NCBI GenBank assembly: GCA_017302615.1
Contig: JAFLDB010000008.1
Coordinates: 77,195 to 141,194, forward strand
Direction of reading: 5' to 3'
From: Sphingomonadales bacterium
GTDB taxonomy: Bacteria > Pseudomonadota > Alphaproteobacteria > Sphingomonadales > Sphingomonadaceae
Length of the DNA: 64,000 nucleotides
The first letter of the stretch is position 1, and the number at the start of each line of letters is the position of its first letter. The notes below the pieces were generated by a model. It worked only from the letters and a program-made list of their open reading frames with translations, made no database searches and was not told where the DNA came from. Below, in pieces: positions 1 through 6,327 of the stretch. The position numbers and the translations under genes are program-made.

Positions 1-490
1 CGATCACTCCGTGCTTGGTCGCGGTATAGCCCGGCTGGGCAGGATTACCGACCAAGCCATTGATAGAAGACGTATTTACAATCGCGCCCCGGCCCTGCTT
101 CAGCATCACGTCGGCCTCTTCGCGCATGCAGTACATCACGCCCGACAGGTTGATCGCAATCGCCCGGTCCCACACGGCATCGTCGTACTCGTCCGATCCC
201 ATGTTGTTGATGCCGGCATTGTTGTGCGCAAAATCAAGCCGTCCGAACTCGGAGACGGCGCGGGCGACCAGCGCCTTGACCTCACCCGCATCGGCCACGT
301 TGCAGCGCTGGTAGACCGCCTTGCCGCCAGCCGCGGCGATCAGTGCAACGGTCTCTTTCCCGCCGGTATCGTTGACGTCCGACACGACCACCGCCGCGCC
401 CGAGGCGGCAAAGCCCAGCGCGGTGGCGCGGCCGATTCCGCCGCTGGCCCCGGTCACCAGCGCGACCTTGCCGTCAAACCCGTAATTCAT
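1..490 (-). CDS. Classical SDR oxidoreductase, N-terminal part (runs off left edge)
   Basis: The first 163 residues of a classical short-chain dehydrogenase/reductase are visible; the 3' end is cut by the window edge. The Rossmann nucleotide motif TGASGGIG lies at residues 13-20, NNAG at 90-93, the catalytic serine region NTSS at 139-142 and the Tyr155-x3-Lys159 pair near the cut. The enzyme should oxidise an alcohol or reduce a ketone with NAD(P)(H); the substrate is not readable. The start is supported by AAGGAGAGG just upstream on the minus strand. It diverges from the alkene reductase at 576. A TTGACC box with a TTTGCGT element at 531-550 lies upstream and is matched in the promoter at 6.2 kb, so it probably belongs to the same catabolic regulon. 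Confidence 0.9.
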   Translation of the reverse strand, partial: MNYGFDGKVALVTGASGGIGRATALGFAASGAAVVVSDVNDTGGKETVALIAAAGGKAVYQRCNVADAGEVKALVARAVSEFGRLDFAHNNAGINNMGSDEYDDAVWDRAIAINLSGVMYCMREEADVMLKQGRGAIVNTSSINGLVGNPAQPGYTATKHGVI

Positions 491-530
491 CCTGCCTCTC
501 CTTGATATGCGTAGAAAATGGCTTACAGGA

Positions 531-550
531 TAACGCAAATAGCGGTCAAT
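531..550 (-). promoter_or_regulatory. Promoter element ATTGACCG..TTTGCGTTA, copy 1
   Basis: Read on the minus strand this is a TTGACC -35-like box (544-549) with TTTGCGTTA starting five bases into the following spacer; a weak -10 (GTAAGC) follows 17 bp downstream. The same arrangement, ATTGACCG-N-T-N-TTTGCGT at the same offset, occurs at 6156-6175. The TTTGCGT core also lies in the TonB receptor promoter near 13.88 kb. It sits between the divergent SDR and alkene reductase genes. Confidence 0.5.
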
Positions 551-575
551 CACCGATTACGGGAGTTGAACACGA

Positions 576-1643
576 ATGTCTGATAGCCTTTTCACGCCCG
601 TATCGCTTGGCGATATTTCCCTCTCCAACCGCATCGTCATGGCCCCGATGACCCGCGACCGGGCGGGGGAGGGCGATGTGCCGACCCAGCTGATGGTAGA
701 ATACTACGCCCAGCGGGCAAGCGCCGGACTGATCGTGACCGAGGGAGTCCAGCCCAGCCCCGTCGGCAAGGGCTATTGGCGCACCCCCGGCATCCACAGC
801 GCCGCCCAGGTGGAAGGCTGGCGCAAGGTGGCCGATGCCGTCCACGCGCACGGCGGACGGATCGTGATGCAGCTGATGCATTGCGGTCGGGTGGTGGTCC
901 CGGCCAATCGCGGGTTCGAGGCCGACGTCATCGCCCCGTCCGCCATTCCCTGTCCGGTGCAGGTGCCGGGGCCTGATGGCACACCAATGGACTGCGCGAT
1001 GCCGCGCGAAATAGCTGCGGCGGAAATCCCGGCTCTGCTTGAGGAATACGCGGCGGCGGCCCGCAATGCGATTGCGGCAGGACTGGACGGCGTGGAACTG
1101 CACTGCGCCAGCGGCTACCTGATCAACCAGTTCCTGAATCCCGCCAGCAATCACCGCACCGATGAATTCGGCGGCTCGGCAGAAAACCGCGCCCGCTTTC
1201 CGCTGATGGTCCTGAAAACCTTGGCCGAAGCCATCGGTCCGGGCCGGGTCGGTGTGCGCATCTCTCCAGGCAACCCTTACAACGCCATGGATCCCTCGGA
1301 TCCGGCCGCAACTTTCGGGCCGTTCATTGCGGGCGTCGATGCCCTGGGGCTGGCCTTTCTGCATGTTGCCGACATGGCCCTGCCAGAGCTCGATACGCTC
1401 GCGTTCCTGCGCGCGAACTTCAGCGGTGCGATCATTGCAAACAACAACCTGAAGGCCGACAGCGCCCGCGCCCTGCTGGATGCCGGAAAGGCGCAAGCGG
1501 TCAGCTTCGGCCGGGCCTTCATCGCCAATCCCGACCTGGTCGAGCGGATCGCCGCCGATGCGCCGCTGGCCAAGCCCGACTATGCCCTGCTCTATACAGG
1601 CGAGGCGCGCGGTTACACCGATTACCCGGCCTACAGCGCCTGA
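576..1643 (+). CDS. Old Yellow Enzyme family NADH:flavin oxidoreductase / alkene reductase
   Basis: A 355-residue FMN TIM-barrel protein of the Old Yellow Enzyme (NemA/XenA-like) family, which reduces activated C=C bonds with NAD(P)H. The N-terminal barrel start (TPVSLGDISLSNRIVMAPMT) and the DEFGGSAENR motif near residue 196 are typical. In the active site His176 and the proton donor Tyr181 are present. The second substrate-binding position, normally Asn or His in H-x-x-N/H, is Ser179 (HCASGY). The ATG at 576 has GGGAG upstream. It diverges from the SDR and is convergent with the Rieske operon, separated by a strong hairpin. The context suggests reduction of an enone in polycyclic-compound breakdown; the true substrate is unknown. 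Confidence 0.9.
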   Translation: MSDSLFTPVSLGDISLSNRIVMAPMTRDRAGEGDVPTQLMVEYYAQRASAGLIVTEGVQPSPVGKGYWRTPGIHSAAQVEGWRKVADAVHAHGGRIVMQLMHCGRVVVPANRGFEADVIAPSAIPCPVQVPGPDGTPMDCAMPREIAAAEIPALLEEYAAAARNAIAAGLDGVELHCASGYLINQFLNPASNHRTDEFGGSAENRARFPLMVLKTLAEAIGPGRVGVRISPGNPYNAMDPSDPAATFGPFIAGVDALGLAFLHVADMALPELDTLAFLRANFSGAIIANNNLKADSARALLDAGKAQAVSFGRAFIANPDLVERIAADAPLAKPDYALLYTGEARGYTDYPAYSA

Positions 1644-1650
1644 CGCAAGA

Positions 1651-1678
1651 CGGCCCCCGGTCGATGGACCGGGGGCCG
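1651..1678. terminator. 12-bp GC hairpin between convergent genes
   Basis: A perfect 12-bp stem (CGGCCCCCGGTC / GACCGGGGGCCG) with a GATG loop lies between the convergent alkene reductase and Rieske oxygenase genes. There is no T-tract on either strand, so it is a probable bidirectional transcription stop or mRNA 3' stabiliser rather than a textbook intrinsic terminator. Confidence 0.6.
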
Positions 1679-1703
1679 CAAGCGCGCCTGTCGGCTGGAG
1701 AGC

Positions 1704-2825
1704 TTAGCCCACCGCGCGCAAGCCCGGCTGGTCGCCTTCGCCTTCGGGCTTGGCATAGTAGCGGCTGTACCACTGGCGGAACTGCGGGATCGGGCCGTCG
1801 CCATCGCAGATGATCGGATTGGCCTCGAACCGCATCCGGTCCCAGATCACCTTGTCCTGATCGAGCTGCTTGCAGATGTCGCGGATCAGTGCCTTGGCCA
1901 GGCCTGCGCCGGGGCCGCTCGCCTGGCTTTTGGGCTGCATGAAGCCATAGCGGACCCGCAGCACGTCTTCCTCGATCGGGACCAGGCTGGCGACCAGCAG
2001 GGTTTCCGAAATGCCGCGGAACCGGACCCAGCTTTGCCCGGCGCCCATGGTGTCATAGCTGATCAGGCCATCGACCACACCGCCCGGCGTGCCCATCTGC
2101 GCCTTGACGTCCGCGCCGCGGCCCCAGTCGCCCCAGCGCAGTTCGGCCTTCGGCACATCGGCCGTGCCGTGGATGTACTTGAAGTGGGCGACATCGACGC
2201 CGTTCTCGGCCATGTTCTGGATCGATCCGTAGACGATCCATTCGTGCATGTCGTATTCGGTCCACTCGGGATCGCCGTATTCCTCGTGCACCACCACATC
2301 CCACATCGGGGCGACGTTCTGGTCCGGGTGATACCAGACCCAGATCCAGCCATTGGCTTCGGTCACCGGCCAGGTGCGCAGGCACTTGCGCTTGACCTGC
2401 GGCGGGATCGCCTTGGCATAGGGGATGTCCTTGACCACGCCTTCCTCGCCATCATAGCGCCAGGCGTGGAACGGGCATTCCAGCAGGTTGCCATGGACCT
2501 TGCCGCCGTGGCCCATGTGCGCGCCGAGGTGCTTGCACCAGGCATCGGTCACGCGGACCTGGCCGTCCTCGCCGCGCCACATCGCAAGATCCTTGGAGAA
2601 GTAGCGCAGCGGCTTGACCTGGCCGACTTCGATGAAGCCGGTTTCCTCGACCGCGTACCAGCCGAACGGAAAGCCGATGTCGAGCCCGCGCTCGGCCGGG
2701 GTGGGGCGGTCGTCCAGCGGGGCGACGCGCCAGTCAACCAGGTCCTGGCCGCGCAGCTTTTCCAGGATCTGCCAGACCGCCACGGGCGGCGTGCGTGCGT
2801 CGGTGGCGGAAGGGGTGTTGCTCAT
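1704..2825 (-). CDS. Rieske non-heme iron oxygenase (KshA-like), second copy
   Basis: A 373-residue oxygenase component of a Rieske monooxygenase. The 2Fe-2S ligands are Cys97-x-His99 and Cys117-x2-His120 with the usual 17-residue gap; the mononuclear iron site is Asp211-x2-His214-x4-His219 (DVAHFKYIH). The architecture resembles 3-ketosteroid 9-alpha-hydroxylase KshA and cholesterol-7-desaturase-type enzymes. An upstream in-frame extension to 3098 exists but would overlap the preceding gene, so the ATG at 2825 is chosen. It is the last gene of the operon HsaC-like, HsaA-like, Rieske, Rieske. No ferredoxin or reductase partner is present in the window. A steroid or terpenoid substrate is inferred from the neighbours. 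Confidence 0.9.
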   Translation of the reverse strand: MSNTPSATDARTPPVAVWQILEKLRGQDLVDWRVAPLDDRPTPAERGLDIGFPFGWYAVEETGFIEVGQVKPLRYFSKDLAMWRGEDGQVRVTDAWCKHLGAHMGHGGKVHGNLLECPFHAWRYDGEEGVVKDIPYAKAIPPQVKRKCLRTWPVTEANGWIWVWYHPDQNVAPMWDVVVHEEYGDPEWTEYDMHEWIVYGSIQNMAENGVDVAHFKYIHGTADVPKAELRWGDWGRGADVKAQMGTPGGVVDGLISYDTMGAGQSWVRFRGISETLLVASLVPIEEDVLRVRYGFMQPKSQASGPGAGLAKALIRDICKQLDQDKVIWDRMRFEANPIICDGDGPIPQFRQWYSRYYAKPEGEGDQPGLRAVG

Positions 2826-2838
2826 TGCCGTACTCCTC

Positions 2839-3924
2839 TCACGCAGCCTTGGACTTGGCGCCGGGCCGGTTGTCGATGGTGGTATGGACGCCGTTGACGC
2901 GTCCCTGGAATTCCGCTGCCTTGTCGCGGGGGTTGTAGAACTGGCGGTACCAGATCCGCTCCTTGTGGAACGGGCCGTCGTCCGGGATCTGCATGATCGA
3001 AAGGGCCGGCTCCTTGTGTTGCCAGACCTCGAAATCCTGGGCGAAGGATTCCAGGCTGACGTCCTGATAGGACCGCGCCATGGATACACCGGCTTCATCG
3101 GCGCGGCTCTCGCCCACCTTGACGAACAGCATGAACCAGACCCGCACTTCGCCGTCTTCGACCGGGGTGTGGCAGATCACCATCAGTGACGGGTGCTGTC
3201 CGTCCATCCGGCACTGCAGGATGCCGGGGCCGGTGTAAAAGGTGTCGGTCACAAGGACGTCGTTCGATCCTTCCACCAGCGTGCGGTGCCCCGCGCCAAA
3301 GCGCTGGATCGCCTTGTGGCCATCGAACTCGTTCTCGAAATAGAGGATGTCGCGGCTGCCGTGGACAGGCACGAAGTGCGCGGCATCGACGATGTTGTCG
3401 ACGATTTCCTGGGGGTGGATCGGCAAGGTGCCAAGCGGATCGACCCGCCAGCGCACCCAGCCCTTGTCCTCCAGATCCCATTCCTCGAAGGCCGGCAGGT
3501 CATAGTCCGGCTGTCCGCCCTCGGCATCGTGCCACATCCAGATGCAGCCGGCGCGTTCCATCACCGGGAAGGTCTTGATGCAGGCCGCCTTGGGGATGCC
3601 GTGGGTGGAATAGGGAATATCGTCGACCTTGCCGTCCGGGCCGAAGCGCCAGCCATGGCCGGGGCAGCGGATCGATTCACCCTGGATCTGTTCGCCGTCC
3701 TTGACGATGTAGCTGGTGGTGTTGCGGGCGATGTGGATCCGCATGTGCGGACAATAGGCATCGACCAGGTACACCTTGCCGCTCTCGCCGCGATAGGCAA
3801 CGAATTCGCGCCCGAAGAAGCGCAGCGGGACCGGCTTGTCGGCCACTTCATCAGCGGCGGCGATCATGAACCAGCCGCGCGGGAACGTGTGCGGACCCAG
3901 TCCGTATTCGGCAGTCTTGGCCAT
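2839..3924 (-). CDS. Rieske non-heme iron oxygenase (KshA-like), first copy
   Basis: A 361-residue Rieske oxygenase, only distantly similar to the following gene. Cluster ligands are Cys58-x-His60 and Cys87-x2-His90. The loop between them is 26 residues, about nine longer than in the downstream paralogue and most KshA proteins. The iron site is Asp180-x2-His183-x4-His188 (DAAHFVPVH). It starts 23 bp after the HsaA-like gene and ends 13 bp before the second Rieske start, so the two are co-transcribed. Two oxygenases in tandem could hydroxylate different ring positions or different side-chain intermediates, as multiple KshA homologues do in actinobacterial steroid degraders. The substrate is inferred only. 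Confidence 0.9.
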   Translation of the reverse strand: MAKTAEYGLGPHTFPRGWFMIAAADEVADKPVPLRFFGREFVAYRGESGKVYLVDAYCPHMRIHIARNTTSYIVKDGEQIQGESIRCPGHGWRFGPDGKVDDIPYSTHGIPKAACIKTFPVMERAGCIWMWHDAEGGQPDYDLPAFEEWDLEDKGWVRWRVDPLGTLPIHPQEIVDNIVDAAHFVPVHGSRDILYFENEFDGHKAIQRFGAGHRTLVEGSNDVLVTDTFYTGPGILQCRMDGQHPSLMVICHTPVEDGEVRVWFMLFVKVGESRADEAGVSMARSYQDVSLESFAQDFEVWQHKEPALSIMQIPDDGPFHKERIWYRQFYNPRDKAAEFQGRVNGVHTTIDNRPGAKSKAA

Positions 3925-3947
3925 TGGCTCTCCCTCCCTTGGCGCGA

Positions 3948-5138
3948 TCAGATGAACGTATCGGTGTTGGCGTTGCCCAGCAGCACCGACCCGAGGTTAC
4001 GGCTGACCGAACCGGGGTTGTTGGCGATGTGGGTGCGGCCCGAATGGATATCGACGAAGGCCCGGACCAGCGGGCTGCTGCGGTAGATGCCCAGTGCGCC
4101 GCAGGAATAGAACATGCGCGAGATCAGCTTGGCGCAGCGATCGAGGATCTGGCCGGACTGGAAGCGGAACAGCAGCCGTTGTTCCAGATCGTACTGCGCG
4201 CCATTATTGGCCTGGCCCATCAGCACGTCGAAATTGCGGTTCAATACCAGTTTCATCTCGTCGATCGCGGCCGCCGTTTCGGCAATCACGGCCTGGGCAT
4301 CGGGGTCGTTCGCGGTCTTGGAAAAGTCGTTCGAGCTGACCCGGGTCGAGCCGTACTCGCGGAAGGCATCGAGCGCGCCCTGCAAGGCCCCGATCGAGGA
4401 CGAGGACACCGCGCGGACGAAGATCTGGCCAAACGGCAGCTTGTAAAGCGGCGCGTCGTTGACTTTGAGGCCCGGGCTGGTGGTCTGGAACCCGTCCTTC
4501 GAACGGTGGGTGCGATAAGCCGGGACAAAGGCGTCCTTGACCACCACGTCCTGACTGCCGGTGCCGCGCAGGCCCAGCGTGTCCCACACCCGGTCGATCT
4601 CGAAATCGGTGCGCGGGACCAGGAAGGTGCGATAGTCCGGCGGCCCGCCTTCGGGATCGGGCACTAGCCCGCCCAGGAAGGCCCATTGGCAATGATCGAC
4701 GCCGGAGGAGAAGCCCCAGCGTCCGCTGATCCGGTAGCCGCCTTCGACCGGGGTCACTTCTGCCCGCGGCATGTAGGAGGAGGAGATCAGCGTGGTCGGA
4801 TCATCGCCCCAGACATCGGCCTGGGCCTGGGCATCGAACAGCGCCAGCTGCCAGTTGTGGACCGCGACCACGCCCAGCACCCAGGCCGAGGACATGCAGC
4901 CCTCCGCCAGAGTCATCTGGACCGCATAGAAGCTCTGCGGATCGAGTTCGTAGCCGCCCCAGCGCTTGGGCTGGAGGATCTTGAAGAACCCGGCCTCCTG
5001 AAACTCGCGGATCGTCTCGTCCGGGACCTTGCAGTCGGCTTCGCACTGGGCCGCGCGGGCGCGCAGCGCAGGCACCAGAGCGCGGGCGCGTTCGACCAGG
5101 GTCTGGGTCAGGTCAGGCTTGCTGGCAGTGATTTGCAT
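3948..5138 (-). CDS. HsaA-like flavin-dependent monooxygenase (acyl-CoA dehydrogenase fold)
   Basis: A 396-residue group-D flavin monooxygenase with the acyl-CoA dehydrogenase fold. The closest recognisable family is HsaA, the oxygenase of 3-hydroxy-9,10-secoandrostatriene-dione 4-hydroxylase. Typical stretches are the N-terminal helix ending QPKRWGGYELDP (about residues 56-67), the mid-region SSSYMPRAEVTPVEGGYRISG, and the C-terminal IHSGRTHIANNPG. Such enzymes take reduced flavin from a separate reductase (HsaB); none is seen here. The gene lies 27 bp downstream of an HsaC-like ring-cleavage dioxygenase, which is the pairing expected for ortho-hydroxylation of a phenolic ring followed by meta-cleavage. 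A related phenol hydroxylase with a different substrate is possible. Confidence 0.85.
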   Translation of the reverse strand: MQITASKPDLTQTLVERARALVPALRARAAQCEADCKVPDETIREFQEAGFFKILQPKRWGGYELDPQSFYAVQMTLAEGCMSSAWVLGVVAVHNWQLALFDAQAQADVWGDDPTTLISSSYMPRAEVTPVEGGYRISGRWGFSSGVDHCQWAFLGGLVPDPEGGPPDYRTFLVPRTDFEIDRVWDTLGLRGTGSQDVVVKDAFVPAYRTHRSKDGFQTTSPGLKVNDAPLYKLPFGQIFVRAVSSSSIGALQGALDAFREYGSTRVSSNDFSKTANDPDAQAVIAETAAAIDEMKLVLNRNFDVLMGQANNGAQYDLEQRLLFRFQSGQILDRCAKLISRMFYSCGALGIYRSSPLVRAFVDIHSGRTHIANNPGSVSRNLGSVLLGNANTDTFI

Positions 5139-5165
5139 CGGGGTTCTCCCTGAAAGAATGGAAGG

Positions 5166-6083
5166 TCAGGCCGCGTCGGCCAGGGCGGCCTGTTCGTCGG
5201 CGCCAAAGCCGACGCTGAAATCGTGGCCCCACAGGCTGACGGACGTGCTTTCGAAGACGGTGTGGTGGTCCCAGTCGATCGTCCGTCCGCCAAAGCCGTA
5301 TTCGATCGCGAAACCGCCGGGCGACATGAAGTAGAAGCTGGTCATGTGATCGTTGGTGTGCTTGCCCAGCGTCGCCATCAGCCGCACGCCCTGCGCCAGC
5401 ATCCGGTCATAGGCGCGGCCGACCTCGTCCAGGCTGCCGACTTCGAACATCAGGTGGACGCAGCCCGACGGCACCTCGCCTTCGAACAGGGCCAGGCTGT
5501 GATGGCGGCCGTTGCCGCAGTGCATGAAGTCGATGCGCTGTTCGATACCGGGTGCGGGGCGGTGGACCAGGATGTCGGACAAGCCAAAGCCCAGTACGTC
5601 CATCATGAAAGCGCGGGTCGCGTCGATCTGCGGCGCGGGCAGGACCATGTGGCCAAGCCCCAGATCACCAGTGACGAAGCCCGGCACGCCGGCCGGCGAA
5701 ACGAAACGCTCGAACCCGGTGCGGTAGCCATAGCTGAGCTCGTGGCGGTTGCCCGAAGGATCGCGGAACCAGACCATGTCGAACACGTGGCGCAGCGCCA
5801 GTTCTGCTTCGCTGGCGGCATGGAAGGCCACACCGTGCGTGCGCAGCCGGTCTTTGGCGGCCTCGAATTCGGCGGCGCTGCGCAGTTCCCAGCCGGAGGC
5901 GAAGTAACAGTCGTTTTCGCCCCGTTCGACAAAGACCCGCCCGGCACGCTCGTCCATCCGCAGCGCGATGCCGCTACCGGCGGGATGGGCGCTCATGCCC
6001 AGCATGGCTTCACCGAAGCTGCTCCAGGACGCCGGATCCTGCGCCTTCACCACTACATATGCCAGTGCCGCAACGTCCATCAT
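5166..6083 (-). CDS. HsaC/BphC-like type I extradiol dioxygenase
   Basis: A 305-residue two-domain vicinal-oxygen-chelate dioxygenase that cleaves a catechol ring next to the hydroxyls. By alignment to BphC numbering the Fe(II) ligands are His145, His210 and Glu261, with catalytic His195, His242 and Tyr251, so the site is complete. The N-terminal stretch (LAYVVVKAQDPASWSSFGEA) resembles HsaC, the 3,4-DHSA dioxygenase of steroid degradation. It is the promoter-proximal gene of a minus-strand operon continuing into the HsaA-like and Rieske genes. The start at 6083 has GAGG seven bases upstream; the next codon is also ATG. The divergent promoter contains repeated TTGACC boxes. Confidence 0.88.
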   Translation of the reverse strand: MMDVAALAYVVVKAQDPASWSSFGEAMLGMSAHPAGSGIALRMDERAGRVFVERGENDCYFASGWELRSAAEFEAAKDRLRTHGVAFHAASEAELALRHVFDMVWFRDPSGNRHELSYGYRTGFERFVSPAGVPGFVTGDLGLGHMVLPAPQIDATRAFMMDVLGFGLSDILVHRPAPGIEQRIDFMHCGNGRHHSLALFEGEVPSGCVHLMFEVGSLDEVGRAYDRMLAQGVRLMATLGKHTNDHMTSFYFMSPGGFAIEYGFGGRTIDWDHHTVFESTSVSLWGHDFSVGFGADEQAALADAA

Positions 6084-6136
6084 CGCACCTCAGCCCATTC
6101 CTGTTTGATGGCAGGCTAGGGGGTCGGCGCAGGGCA

Positions 6137-6275
6137 AAACATTGACCGGAATCAAATTGACCGATGTTTGCGTAACAAATAGAGTCATAAATAACGCATT
6201 TGGGCATCATGACCGGGAATAAGGTCGCTCTATGCGGATAATGCTGCATGGTGCGTAGCGAATGTGATTGACCGG
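6137..6275. promoter_or_regulatory. Divergent promoter with repeated ATTGACCG and TTTGCGTAA elements
   Basis: The 244-bp gap between the HsaC-like and FadH-like genes holds ATTGACCG at 6141, 6156 and 6267 (plus strand) and a dyad-like 15-mer TTGACCGGAATCAAA at 6142-6156. TTTGCGTAA lies at 6167-6175 and its rough inverse TAACGCATT at 6192-6200. TTGACC (6157-6162), a 17-bp spacer and TAGAGT (6180-6185) form a plausible plus-strand sigma-70 promoter. The 15-mer recurs exactly upstream of a cupin dioxygenase at 60744-60758, and the TTTGCGT element recurs near 540 and 13.88 kb. These are candidate operators of one catabolic regulator that is not encoded nearby. Confidence 0.55.
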
Positions 6276-6327
6276 GGCGGGCCGCTTGGCCAATGCTGGC
6301 GGCAAGGAAAGGCAAGGGACGGGATTG

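Noticed and set aside
2826..3098. N-terminal extension of the second Rieske oxygenase to 3098
   Set aside because: It reads through the coding region of the preceding Rieske gene in another frame and is Arg/Ser-rich shadow sequence; the ATG at 2825 fits the family.
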